Assembly: GCF_026212465.1 (NCBI RefSeq)
Contig: NC_080052.1
Location: forward strand, 15,362,915 to 15,426,914
Length of the DNA stretch: 64,000 bases
Source of the DNA: Amaranthus tricolor
Taxonomy: Eukaryota; Streptophyta; Magnoliopsida; Caryophyllales; Amaranthaceae
Direction of reading: 5' to 3'
Position 1 is the stretch's first letter, and each line of letters opens with the position of its first letter. Positions 11,658-22,318 of the stretch are shown here, in pieces. The notes below the pieces were generated by a model. That model had not been told where the DNA came from. It searched no databases and saw nothing but the letters and a program-made list of their open reading frames with translations. A program made the position numbers and the translations under genes.

Positions 11658-12576
11658 CTCTTGTGGGAACAGAAGCATGTTCTGTTTCATCTGCTTGATT
11701 ATTGTTCTGTTCAGCTTCTAGATCTGCTTGCTCGTCTGTGGGAACAGCTGGATTGGAGACAGTCTGCTGATCCTGAAATACTGTTTGTTCCTGATTATTA
11801 TCGTTCCTTTCTGCCTCTTCTGGATCAACTGTTCACCTGCTGTTCCTTCATCTAGTATTTTCGTTTCTTCATCATCGTCTTCTAGATGAGCAAGACCTAT
11901 TTTCACATGATTGTTTTCCTGTCCACTTTTTGAGAAGTTAGTTTCATCAAAAATGACATGAACTGAATCTTCTACACTCATTATTCTTTTATTATATACC
12001 CTGTAAGCTTTACTATGTGATGAGTAGCCAAGAAATACTGCTTCATCGCTTCTTTCATCAAACTTGTCTATACTTCGTTTTCCATTAACATGTACAAAAC
12101 ATTTGCATCCAAATATACGAAAATAGGAGATGTTTGGTTTAACACCTTTGAGTAATTCATAGGGTGTTTTTGAAGATTGGTCTTATTAACACACGATTCA
12201 TAATATAACAAGCAGTATTAACGGCCTCAGCCCAAAAATTTCTAGGTAAACCACTAGCAATCAACATGGTTCTGGCCATTTCTTCTAAAGTTCTATTTTT
12301 CCTTTCTACCACACCATTTTGTTGTGGTGTTCTAGGTGCGGAAAAATTGTGATTAATTCCATGTTCATTGCAATATATAGTAAAATTTGAATTTTCAAAC
12401 TCTTTTCCATGATCAGACCTTATGTGGATTATTTGATTATTGGTAGATTTTTGTATTTTGTTTTCGAAGGAAACAAATTCATCAAAGGCTTCAACTTTGC
12501 ATACTAAAAACAAAGTCCAAGTGAATCTACTATAATCATCAACAATGACAAATACATATTTTTTGCCGCTACGGCT
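11658..12576 (-). pseudogene. Copia integrase core and C-terminal region
   Basis: The catalytic core appears just after an in-frame TAG at 12577-12579. It shows KKYVFVIVDDYSRFTWTLFL (first Asp), IRSDHGKEFEN (second Asp) and PQQNGVVERKNRTLEEMART (Glu), a full DDE set. A frameshift near 12160 separates the core from the C-terminal part (GCKCFVHVNGKRSIDKFD and VFLGYSSHSKAYRVYN), which continues as a weakly conserved linker to RT. It would have inserted element cDNA into chromatin. It is inactive as it stands. Confidence 0.93.
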
Positions 12577-13143
12577 CTATATTCTCATTGGTCCACATAG
12601 ATCCATATGAATTAATTCTAGTGGTCTAGCGGTAGTCACCATATTCTTTGACTTAAAAGATGACCTTACTTGTTTTCCTTTGGCACAAGGATCACAAATT
12701 TCTTCTTTAAGGAATTTTATAGCTGGTAGTCCTCTAACTAGGTCTTTTGATCTTAATGTATTAATCAATGTAAAACTAGCATGACCTAGACGCTTATGCA
12801 AAAGTAGAGAGTCTTCTTCTATGACACTTAAACATGTTAGACTGGCTTTGGGAACAGTGTCCAGGTCCACTACATAAGTGTTCCCTTTTCTGATTCCCTC
12901 GAGCACAGTATCTCCTGTGTCGTTCCTAGAAATTATGCATCGTTCAGAAATAAACTTAACAGAGTTACCTTTATCACAAAATTGAGAAATACTTAGCAGA
13001 TTGTGTTTTGTATTCTCGACTAAAAAAACATTGTCAATGGCATAGGCTTTAAGTGAGAGAAATTTAGATTTGTCACCCGTCATGTGTTTGGAACACCCAT
13101 TGTCGAGATACCATAAGTTGTTCCCCCTCACTTGAACCTGCAA
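12577..13143 (-). pseudogene. Copia protease (internally deleted) plus GAG-pre-integrase zinc domain
   Basis: The frame begins near the protease active site, WYLDNGCSKHMTGDKSKF, where copia proteases normally have Asp-Ser/Thr-Gly. About 20 residues later the sequence jumps from KFLSLKA straight to YAIDNVFLVENTKHNLLSIS, so the usual flap segment seems to be missing. The pre-integrase domain follows with HKRLGHASFTLINTL and CDPCAKGKQVRSSF (His/Cys zinc ligands). Loss of the flap should abolish protease activity even without the TAG at its 3' end. Confidence 0.88.
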
Positions 13144-13149
13144 AGCAAA

Positions 13150-13689
13150 TTAATGGTTAGGTTCAGGAACCCAGTCATCCTTGGGTTCTCTGTCGATAAT
13201 ACTTGAATCATATTTCTTAATACATATGCATTCGACATAATTTTTATTTGCTTTGGTATGCTGTTCCCTTTTTACACATTGATTTTTCAGGTGTCCAATT
13301 TTGCCACAAAAGGAACAGACTTTACTACTAGAGAGATCTACGTAGACTTTTTTCTTCCTATTATTTTTAACATAACCTAGGCCTTCTTTACTCTTTGTTT
13401 TAGCATCTAGAATCCATTTGGGAACTTCATTGATTTTGCTTTCTCCTTTTAAGTTCAATTTATTTTTCAGATATTCATTTTCCTTTTCACAGGATTCTAA
13501 TTTTAATTTCAACTTTTGAAATTCAGTGCTAAACATGTGATTGGATACACCATTTTTGTCTCTTCTTAATCCTAGCAATTTATAATGATTTATTTCAACA
13601 TTAAGAATAATAAATTCCTGCTTCATTTTTTCAATTGTTTCTTTCAAAATAACATTCTGATCCAGCAGGTTAAAAAATCTGCTTTGCAC
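13150..13689 (-). pseudogene. Copia Gag-Pol linker with second CCHC zinc knuckle
   Basis: An open frame of 179 codons lies between gag and protease. The first half is a Lys/Glu/Leu-rich coiled coil (FQKLKLKLESCEKENEYLKN). The second half contains a CCHC knuckle CSFCGKIGHLKNQC. SIRE/Maximus gags commonly carry such a second knuckle after a coiled coil, so this is probably the C-terminal continuation of gag rather than a separate gene. The frame is broken at about 13700 relative to the upstream gag. Confidence 0.85.
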
Positions 13690-13706
13690 ATCGATCCTAA
13701 ATGAAT

Positions 13707-14779
13707 TTAAGTAGGAAACATGATCTTTACTTGAGTTTCTTCTTCCACTGGAGCTTCTGTTTCAGCCTCACTTTCGGTATCACCCCAAGCTGCAATCATT
13801 GCCTTTCGAAAGTTTGTTTTGAAGTTTCCTTTCTTAGGCATTCTTCCACCTTCTCTTGTCTTTCCCTTGCCCTTGTCATTCTTCCATTGAGGGCAATCCT
13901 TGATGAAGTGGTCAGTGTTTCCACATTTGTGGCATTTAAAATTTGTCTTCGTGTTAGCAGTTCCTCTTTCTTTGTTATGTCTTTGATTTCCATATCTACT
14001 ATTTCTGAAGAACTTTTTGAATTTTCTTGCCAACATAGCAGTCTCCTCCTCATCAGTTTCTGATTCTTCATGATCATTTGCCGCTAGAGCCAAGCCTTTA
14101 TTTCGGGTACTGTCAACTGTTCCCAAATGCAACTCGTGAGTCATGAGGGAACCAGCCAGCTCTTCCAAATTAAACTTGGTAAAATCTTTTGATTCCTGGA
14201 TGGCTGTGACCTTAGCTCTCCAGCGTTCGTCTTGAAGGAGACTTCTAAGTACTTTCCTAACTTGTTCATCAACGGGAATGATCTTACCAAGAGAGACTAA
14301 TTTGTTCGTAATATTTGTGAACCTGGTGAACATCTCTTGAATGTTCTCCCTAGGTTCCATAACGAACCTTTCATATCTAGACATTAGTAGATCAATCTTG
14401 GAGCGCTTCACTTCACTGGTGCCTTCATGTGTAACTTCCAGCAGGTTCCAATCTGCTTTGCCGTTTTACAACCCATGATGCGATTATGTTCATTTGGCCC
14501 GAGACCACAGTGAATTAGCTTGATAGCAAGAGCGTTCATCTCCATCTTATAAAAGTCTTCCTTTTCATATTCAGTGATCGGTTTTGGAATTGATTCATTA
14601 TTGGAGTTGATGGTCGTCACCTCAAAATCTCCTGTTTCAATTACTCTCCATACTTGGTAATTTTCGGCCTTTATGAAAATTTTCATCCTATTTTTCCAGT
14701 AAGTATAGAATTTCCCATCGAACATGGGTGGCCTTTGCGTAGAGTACCCTTCTTCCATGCGTTCGTTCATCTTCAACAT
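13707..14779 (-). pseudogene. Copia gag with CCHC zinc knuckle, one frameshift
   Basis: Begins at Met 14779 (MLKMNERMEEGYSTQRPPMF), shortly after the primer site. It continues with typical copia gag features (FDGKFYTYWKNRMKIFIKA; MSRYERFVMEPRENIQEMF). Near 14452 one base appears to be missing (the frame changes between AKQI and NLLEVTHEG), splitting the gene in two frames that overlap around 14410. A zinc knuckle CHKCGNTDHFIKDC and a basic, then acidic tail follow. Gag assembles the virus-like particle. Confidence 0.93.
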
Positions 14780-14835
14780 CTTACCAGGGAACAGGATACT
14801 GCTCTCAGGGTTTCCTGATTAAATGAGGAACACTG

Positions 14836-14847
14836 CTCTGATAACAA
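14836..14847 (-). other. Primer binding site of the SIRE-type element
   Basis: The minus strand reads TGTTATCAGAGC near the LTR end, one mismatch from the initiator-Met tRNA complement TGGTATCAGAGC. Confidence 0.85.
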
Positions 14848-14848
14848 T

Positions 14849-15981
14849 TGTAGAAATGCAAATAGATGATCGAATGCAACAAGAGGGGGGGTGAATTGTT
14901 GTGTATTGAGTTTAAGATTTTTGCCTCTAATTTTGCGGAATTATAATAGAATAAAACTTAAACTTAAAATGAAAAAGATAAAAGGAGACAAAGATTTTAC
15001 GTGGAAACCTTCTTGGCCCAATAAGAAGGAAAAACCACGACCCCCCGGGATTTCAAATTCTCACTATGTTTTAGGCAATCAATTACAATCACATAAACCA
15101 ATTTGCTTCACTTGAAGCTTCTCTACTCTAGGCCTAATTCTCTTTCTCTTCTCTTTCTCCATCTCTTTCTCTTCTCACGTATCTATTGAAGCTTCTCTAT
15201 TCCCCTAGACTTCCCTTAAGTCTAGTTACAACAAAACTTACAAATACTCTTACAAGGCCAAATTCCCAAGAGGATAAAAATTAAATAATTTCTTTAAGAA
15301 AAATATAATAAATTAATTGGCATTGGAAAACTGAAAATATTTTTCTTAATTGATCTCCCTTAATGGACACTCTTGGATGAAATCACGGTTTGAGCAAAGT
15401 TCCTCCTATTTATAGTGGGAACAGCCAGCAGTTACCTTAAACACACCTACCACTATCCTCCACGTTCTCAAAAGAAAAAGATAGTGGTCTTGCCAAAAAA
15501 TAAACGTCCGGTTGTCATTTGCTCAAAGAGAAAAACGGTTTCCTCAAGCTAAAAATAGCATAGGAATTAAAACACAAGATAACCTAAAGTAAAAATAGTT
15601 TTGCCAACCAATTTATTAATTAATTAAGCAATTAATTTAATTCTTAACCGTTACATCAACTTAAAAACAGAAAATAATTAATTCGCAATTTTTCAGCCGA
15701 TGTTTTTCTCCAGACCTGCGACGTGGGAACAGTGTACTGTCTCCATCTACAACTTCAGTCAGATTGTCAACATTGGGAACAGTAGACCGTCTGTCTATCT
15801 TTAACGTCCTAAGCACTTATCTAACTTCTTGGATATTCTAAGACACGTACAACTTCCACGAACCAAGTCATAGGCTTCATCAACGATTTCAACAAAATCG
15901 GATATTCACCTACAAAACAATCTCTAAAATATGTTTGTTTATTAAAAATTGAAGTCATCATCAAAACCTAAGAGGCCAACA
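14849..15981 (-). repeat. 5' LTR of the SIRE-type copia element
   Basis: 1133 bp, direct repeat of 5961-7144 with matching termini. It lacks about 50 bp around 15580, the clearest structural difference between the two LTRs. Confidence 0.95.
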
Positions 15982-15986
15982 GCAAC
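15982..15986. repeat. Target site duplication GCAAC (right)
   Basis: Identical to 5956-5960. The sequence resumes the Ty3 LTR immediately afterwards. Confidence 0.93.
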
Positions 15987-16378
15987 TTACCATACGTCGG
16001 CTACAGTTCAATATTTACTTTTTAATAAATTTCAAATGATTCATTGAGTCAGTCAGCCATACTGCTGTACTTTTCCGGCCATACTGCCGAACCAAACCCC
16101 AAACTTCAGGAGTAAGACAATACATTAGGGGGAGCTAACCCCTAAGAAAGTCTCTACCATAGGCAAAACGCCTTACTTCTGTGCCTATGGTTAAGTATGC
16201 ATACCCCCGCGGTGGCTCATAATGCCCCCACAAACCGCGAGTAATATCTTTGCACCAATCGACGTCATACTACGTCTACTTTAAAGTTAGTGAGGTCATA
16301 CTACCTCTACTCATCAAGTTATTGAAATCATATCTCTTGAATAAGAAGGCATAACATCACCTTCCCACTTTATTCAAT

Positions 16379-16379
16379 A

Positions 16380-16452
<73 letters not shown>
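16379..16452. repeat. (ATT)n microsatellite
   Basis: About 24 uninterrupted ATT units inside the right part of the Ty3 LTR. Confidence 0.98.
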
Positions 16453-16453
<1 letters not shown>

Positions 16454-16634
16454 CTTTATAACAACCAATCCACGATATACAAAGTTTTACTGCGTGTACG
16501 TACCTTAAGAAAGCAAAAGCAAATCTTAAATGAACCTATCAACTTCCCGTCACGAATCGACTTCCTACACGATTCAATCGTACGTACGGAAATAACTATA
16601 TATTCACACTTTCTCAAACCACAATCATGGCACA

Positions 16635-16658
16635 AACACACACACACACACACACACA
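16635..16658. repeat. (CA)n microsatellite
   Basis: A run of about ten CA units within the Ty3 LTR, about 180 bases from the ATT tract. Confidence 0.95.
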
Positions 16659-17770
16659 TCTAACATCAAGCCACATTTGAAAACAATTCATGATCACACA
16701 ACATACTTCATCACAACATAACATCAAATAAAATTCAGATTTAGTATTCTGTCCAGAACAGTATGTTAACACAGTCAAACTGAAATTCCGACTTCACCGT
16801 TGCTTCCGGAAGGCGTCAAAACCCTTGGGTACCAATTTTCATAATTCATAATGTACTCTAAGTATTTTTAACCTATTTTCAAGGCAAAATGTGTCCCAAA
16901 AACATATTTTTTTAACCATTTTTCTAACCCTACGGGATTCACCAAAATTCATCAACAAATGAATTCCAAATGGTACATTGCCTATTAAATATCAATGACC
17001 AAATTTATATAATTCTTATGAACCATCTTTGAGATTAAATTCATTGTTCAACAATAATTTCTTTATACATATTTGTATATATATTTTTTTCTCTAGCAAA
17101 ATTATAAATTTCTCATATTAGCAAATAAAATAAATAACTTTTCCACCAAATATAAAAAAAACACACACATTTTTTTTACATGAACATTCATATTTATATA
17201 TAAATTTCAAAATCATCCATCACACATACCAATCCTATTCTTCACATATATCCATATCTAAAAACTCTAAAAAGAAATATTTTTCATCAATTTAGATAGA
17301 AAAATACATCCCAAAATCATACATAAAATTTTAAGTTCTGAAATTAAACATGAATTATAAGATAACACATATAAAAATCATAGAATTTTAAATTAAAACT
17401 TAAGAATCAACATAGATTAACAATTACACTTACAGTTGTAAAGGAAAACACCAAATGATGAAGGATAATGGAGTTAGGAATGTGGATTAGTAGGAATTTT
17501 GAGAGGATATGTTTTTTTTTTGTCCTTGGAAACGTTAGAAATGAAAGGATGTCAAAATGAAAATGATTAAGGAATTAACAAGGGTTAATTATATGGGATT
17601 AATGCCTTGATCCTTCATTACCCTAAGGGAGTTACAAGCTCCACCAAGAGTCCCTCCTATTTTCTTCTTTTTTTTTTTAAATAAAAGATGGGCTAAGGAA
17701 AAGTTTGGGCCCAAATAATTCTAATTGCCAAAAAGTATTGCAATTCTCATGACCAAGCCCATTAATAAAT

Positions 17771-17773
<3 letters not shown>

Positions 17774-17860
<87 letters not shown>
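17774..17860. repeat. (TA)n microsatellite
   Basis: About 43 uninterrupted AT/TA units, 70 bases inside the outer end of the Ty3 LTR. It can fold into a cruciform and is likely to be length-variable. Confidence 0.98.
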
Positions 17861-17867
<7 letters not shown>

Positions 17868-18009
17868 TATTACTAGTGAATTATTAAATATATCGGGAAG
17901 AAAATATCGGGAAAATAACGGGGTGTTACACCTTTGTAACCTGGATGTACAAAGTTCACCAAACTAACAGCACTGTAGACAATTTTCAACATTAAGTCAA
18001 AGTTCAATT

Positions 18010-18216
18010 AGAGTGATGCTAGTTTCACAATGTTATTAGAAGCGTTAGGTAAGATGCTTAATGAGGGAAATGAACTTCCAAAGTCAACATATTATGCCAA
18101 AAAGCTCATGTTTCCTTTCAACTTAAAGTACCAGAAGATTCATGTGTGTCCGAATGATTGTGTATTGTATCGGAATGAAAACGAGAACTTAAAAGAGTTT
18201 CCTAGGTGTGGGTAAT
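18010..18216 (+). pseudogene. TNP2-type CACTA transposase fragment
   Basis: Translation gives SFTMLLEALGKMLNEGNELP followed by YYAKKLMFPFNLKYQKIHVC and PNDCVLYRNEN, ending PRCG. This matches the N-terminal zinc-ligand region of TNP2 transposases (LPKSYYEAKK / CPNDC / CPxCG pattern). A stop follows CG. The larger catalytic part is absent. Confidence 0.85.
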
Positions 18217-18339
18217 CACGCTACAAGCATAAAGGGGCTTGGGATGCTAAAGGGGTGGTTTTGTCATGAGTCGATTTTGTAAATTAAAAGCGTAAATGAT
18301 CCAGATGACGTCAAACATACATTGAGACTGCTTTGAATA

Positions 18340-20039
18340 ATTCCCTTGCATCTAAACACACGTTCATTCTGGCTCAATATGTGGAAGAGTAAGTTGTATT
18401 TTTGAAATTGAACTTATCTATTGATTTTTAAGTTCACATAATCTCTAATTTTTTGATTTTGAATTTGCGTTTGTAGTTTGCATTGGATACTTTTGGTCAC
18501 ATGTCCTATGACGAATACTGTTCACATCTTTGACTCATTACAAACAGCTCATAGCTCGCCTCGCAACACAAAATATAAAGTCTTATTGAATGCATACGTA
18601 ATTTTACAAATTTAACCAAATTCATTTAATTAAGTGTTATACATATATAAATAGTATTACAATAATATTATTATATGCATTGATGTATAAATAGTTATAC
18701 TTTTCCCATGCGTTTCAGCACAATGAAGAAAGTACGTGGAGAAATGGGATCTATATCCAGAGCTACATTTCCGAAATGGACAGCAGTAAAGGTACACAAC
18801 ACTATTCGAAATACGTTTCATTTAAGTGATTTTGGCACTTTCGCGCATAAAGTAGCACAAACTTGGTTTGTTTTGCACGAAACTTGGCACACAACACTAT
18901 TTGGTATATATTATTGTGTTGAAGTGGTTAGAATTGAAAATCATAGTCATATGCTTGAATTACGTGCTAAGTTGCGATTTTAAGCGTTTTTAAACTTTTT
19001 TGGTACTTTCGCGCATAAAGTAGCCAAAACTTGGTTTATTTTGCACGAAACTTGGCACACAACACTATTTGGTATATATTATTGTGTTGAAGTGGTTATA
19101 ATTGAAAATCATAATCCTATGCTAGAAATTACGTGCTAAGTTGCGATTTTAAGGGTTTTTGAGCTTTTTTGGCACTTTCACGCATAAAGTAGCTAAAACT
19201 TGGTTTGTTTTGCACGAAACTTGGCACACAACACTATTTGGTATATATTATTGTGTTGAGGTGGTTAGAATTGAAAATCATAGTCATATGCTAAAAATTA
19301 GGTGCTAAGTTGCGATTTTAAGGGTTTTTAACCTTTTTTGGCACTTTCGCGCATAAAGTAGCTAAAACTTGGTTTGTTTTGCACGAGACTTGGCACACAA
19401 CACTATTTGGTATATATTATTGTGTTGAAGTGGTTAGAATTGAAAATCATAGTCATATGCTAGAATTTACGTGCTAAGTTGCGATTTTAAAGGTTTTTAA
19501 GCTTTTTTGACACTTTCGCGCATAAAGTAGCTCAAACTTGGTTTGTTTTGCACGAAACTTGGCACAAAACACTATTTGGTATGTATTATTGTGTTGAAGT
19601 GGTTAGAATTGAAAATCATAGTCAGATGCTTGAAATTACGTGCTAAGTTGCGATTTTAAGAGTTTTTTAAGTTTTTTTGGCACTAACCTCTATTTTTCTC
19701 TTAGTGTTTTCGACAAGTTTTTAATACCGTTGATTACGGCTACTACACTCTCAAATACATGGACGATATCTTACAATCCTTGAGGAGGTTGGAGTCGAAA
19801 ACATTGATGTCGTAAGTATTTATTACGTTCTTAAACTATAATATTATTATATATTTACTATTGGTAAAATCTAATTTTTATGTATCATTTAATTTAATAT
19901 GATATTATAGGTTTGATACGACACTCCAAAGGAAACACGCCCTTTTAGAGATGGGGAAATGCGCGAATTGAAATACAAGATTGTCGCGTATCTTGCTAAT
20001 TTTTGTTCTTGGTATAATGTAATTAGTTTAGATTTATGA
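18340..20039 (+). pseudogene. Ulp1-like (C48) protease domain of the CACTA element, with introns
   Basis: Exon pieces read LHWILLVTCPMTNTVHIFDS (catalytic His and Asp region), then MGSISRATFPKWTAVK, then CFRQVFNTVDYGYYTLKYMD, then, one frame off, GEMRELKYKIVAYLANFCSW up to TGA at 20037-20039. Probable introns with GT-AG ends are 18389-18476, 18792-19704 and 19812-19910. At the expected catalytic Cys (VDCGYY pattern) the codon is TAC, Tyr. A one-base frameshift near 19925 also breaks the last exon. Many plant CACTA and Mutator elements carry such proteases; their role in transposition is unknown. Confidence 0.82.
18793..19690 (+). repeat. Small tandem array of 169-bp monomers inside the Ulp1 intron
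   Basis: The phrase CACGAAACTTGGCAC recurs with starts near 18876, 19044, 19213, 19382 and 19551, a period of 168-169 bp. A partial unit precedes them at 18793. Monomers are highly alike and begin GGCACTTTCGCGCATAAAG. The array is bounded by a splice donor (18792) and acceptor (19704). The same family forms the large array at 56130-61405. Confidence 0.95.
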
Positions 20040-20214
20040 CTTTAATTTGTATATGTACATATTATTATATATACAATCGAGAGTTTACAAAGAGATTATT
20101 TGTGATTATTGGTGATAATTTGTGATTATCATTGGATTATTACATTGTACATTAATCATTGGATTATTTATTAATATTAAACGAAAAAAGCAAAAACAAA
20201 AAATATATATATGC

Positions 20215-20373
20215 TATATGCTGCGGGCCTCACAAAACCGCAGCATATAGTGTAAGACTATATGCTGTGGTTTTGGTAGGCTCGCAGCATATTGTCTTTT
20301 TTTATGCTACGGTTTTAAACCACAACATATTATGGCCAAAAAACCGCAGCAAATGAACTTTTTTCCTCTAGTG
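20215..20373 (-). repeat. CACTA terminus with subterminal inverted motifs
   Basis: The minus strand starts CACTAGAGGAAAAAAG at 20373. Inside it the motif TGCTGCGG and its complement CCGCAGCA occur several times in both orientations between 20219 and 20352, like the subterminal transposase-binding repeats of CACTA elements. A TGA triplet follows at 20374-20376 as a possible 3-bp target duplication. Confidence 0.82.
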
Positions 20374-21436
20374 TGATGATACCTTAATCTTTGTTCCTAG
20401 AAATTTTGTGACTTATAATGTAAAAAATCAACTTCATATTTTAAATTTTATTTATATATATTACTTTGATAAATAAACTTTATAAATTTTTAATTTCTAA
20501 TGTATAAATTAATTCTTATATTACAAAATTATACTCCTTCCTTTTCTTTTGAAACATTCCATTTGCTTTTTAAGTACTATTTATCGACCACTCTAAATTT
20601 GTAATTTATTTTTAATCTATAAATTAAAATATTGTTAGATTGGATCTTTTAAAATTCATCACAACATAAGAGGTGTAGTAATATCTGTTTTTTTATAATT
20701 TTTAATTATGCATAATTAGAGATCTTAAAGATTGAATTAGTTTTACAGATGCGTAGCACAAACCGTTAGATCTTAATAGCATTGAAGTTCAACCTAAGCA
20801 CTATTATCGGCGACGTAACGCTATAAAGAAAATATCAATTTATATTTCTATTTTGTATCGAGTTTTTGAAGATTTTCGTGTGAAATGATTGTTAGTATTG
20901 TGATGGACTCATAAGATCAAATTTAGATTGTATTTTCATAAGTTTTATTTTCATTTCTAGTCATTGTAATATGTTAGCTTCATATTTATAAAATCTGAAT
21001 TTGATTTGGTGGTTATCTTTTTTTTCAAATATAAAGAACTTCTAACTAAAAGAATTAGTCTTGCACTTGCTGCTTGTTAGTGTGTGAAAATGCAAGCAAT
21101 TTGAATTTTCAAACCCATTTTCTTAGTCTTGGGTCAAATTACCTCCTTCCCCCATTCTTAATTAATTTTCGTAAAATAACTAATTGAAGATGAATTATTA
21201 TTTTATAATACCTAACCTGGCTAACTAAATAATATTCTGACACATTCTAGATGAATTTAATTATAAAAATGACTTCAACATTTCAATAGCTAAAGAATTT
21301 TAGAGGTCTCCATGCCCATACCATATCATTTATTAATATGGACTATGACTAAATTTATTCCAATTCCCTCTTCTCATAAAGTATATTATACTAAGTTAAT
21401 ATCTATTTTCTATTTAGACATTTTGAAAGATTTAGC
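20374..21436. other. AT-rich intergenic DNA
   Basis: No ORF or complete element. Near 20535 (ACTCCTTCCTTTTCTTTTGA) there is one end that resembles a Stowaway-like MITE, without a clear partner. Confidence 0.5.
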
Positions 21437-21498
21437 AGCACAAGAATCTAAGTATTATTCTCAATTTAAGCATCAAATTCATTCTTCATAGCTTGTTT

Positions 21499-22302
21499 TC
21501 AGTTAGGGTCACGGAGAACATGAATATGATTTTTAGGAATAGGAGAAAATGACACGAAAAGGGCGTGAAAAATATATTTAGGATCGGGTTTGAAAATGCA
21601 ATGCTTACTACGCGTAGTCATGTCGGGCGGAGAAGGAAGATTTGGTGATGAGGGGCAATTAAAGGAAGAAAGTGAGATAGAGGATCGGGTCTGTGATGGG
21701 CTGCGTGAGGAATGCCAATGAGGAAGGGAAATAGGAGCTGGAGGGTGGCTAAATGGGCTAGGCCCAGTGTTCTGAGTTAGTGGGGGAGGGTTTGTATTAT
21801 GGGAAGCTGTTGTTGGGCCACTACGGAGACGAGGCCCAGTAAATGAGGGGAGGGGGTTAGGAGATGGGCTGCTGTTGTTGGGCTGAAATTGGTGGAGGAA
21901 AAAGTAAGGATTGTGATCGTATAAAAAATCATATTCTTTAGGAGAGGATTGTGAGGACAGAGAAAAAGAAAAAAAGGCTTCGTCAAAAACGACATGGGGG
22001 GAGAGAATAATCTTATGAAAGGAGAGATCACAACACTTGTAACCACGATGCGAAAATGGATATCCCAAACTGACACATGGAGATGAGCGAGGTTGTAATT
22101 TACGAATTTTTGTGGAAGAGATGAGAGGAAAACATAAACACCAAAAAACCCGAAGATGTGTATAGGTGGGAGATTTATGGTAATTAAGCAAGTGAGTAGG
22201 AGTTAAATGACCAAGTAACTTGGAGGGGAGAATGTTTAGGAGATAAGTAGCGATATTCAAGGCGTGAGGCCAAAAATAAGAGGGTAGGGATGCATGACAC
22301 AA
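21499..22302 (-). pseudogene. Copia integrase C-terminal part and RT linker
   Basis: The 267-codon frame begins in the C-terminal part of the integrase (SYFWPHALNIATYLLNILPS). It continues through the conserved zone HLRVFWCLCFPLISSTKIRK and a Ser/Pro-rich linker, and ends in DMTTRSKHCIFKPDPKY just before RT. The position and motifs are characteristic of the integrase-RT junction. It is one frame away from the upstream integrase core. Confidence 0.88.
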
Positions 22303-22318
22303 TAATGTACGAATGATA

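Larger units (their letters stand above)
5961..15981 (-). mobile_element. Complete SIRE/Maximus-type Ty1/copia element nested in the Ty3 LTR
   Basis: It has two LTRs (5961-7144, 14849-15981), a Met-tRNA-like primer site next to the right LTR, a purine tract next to the left LTR, and the copia order gag, protease, integrase, RT, RNase H on the minus strand. An extra ORF lies between RNase H and the 3' LTR. GCAAC flanks both ends. The LTR start (minus strand TGTTGGCCTCTTAGG then TTTTGATGATGAC) and the extra 3' ORF fit the SIRE/Maximus lineage. LTRs differ by about 3-4% over their first 440 bp by eye plus an indel of about 50 bp. The ORFs carry stops and frameshifts. Confidence 0.96.
1..17930 (-). 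mobile_element. Ty3/gypsy LTR retrotransposon, 3' part cut off by window edge
   Basis: Read on the minus strand, the order is LTR (right), primer binding site, acidic ORF, gag with zinc knuckle, aspartic protease, reverse transcriptase, RNase H and integrase, which is the Ty3/gypsy order. The start lies at 17930 and the 3' LTR is beyond position 1. The initiator-Met primer site and an LTR of about 2.4 kb (after removing the nested copia element) fit Tekay/Del-like chromoviruses. The chromodomain that would settle this is off-window. All reading frames carry stops or frameshifts, so the copy cannot be autonomous. Confidence 0.93.
5475..17930 (-). repeat. 5' LTR of the Ty3 element, split by a copia insertion
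   Basis: On the plus strand the LTR begins TGTAACATCCCCG at 5475 and ends CGGGGTGTTACA at 17930, an inverted TG/CA terminus. The pieces 5475-5960 and 15987-17930, with one copy of the 5-bp target duplication, give an LTR of about 2.43 kb. The right piece holds three microsatellites. The other LTR is outside the window, so LTR-LTR divergence cannot be estimated. Confidence 0.88.
17931..20373 (+). mobile_element. CACTA transposon, right-hand part, interrupted by the Ty3 element
   Basis: A TNP2-type transposase fragment, a Ulp1-like protease gene with introns and a terminus ending TAGTG (inverse of CACTA) preceded by inverted subterminal motifs are together diagnostic of plant CACTA elements. 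The left part is missing: the Ty3 LTR abuts it at 17930/17931. Either the Ty3 element inserted into the CACTA element and the left half lies beyond position 1, or the left half is lost. TNP2 and Ulp1 are unusually close, so an internal deletion is also likely. Confidence 0.85.

Noticed and set aside
5961..15981. Idea that the SIRE-type element moved only in trans because its LTRs are similar while its ORFs are broken
   Set aside because: LTRs differ by about 3-4% in the compared part, enough time for the observed handful of stops and frameshifts to arise after insertion.
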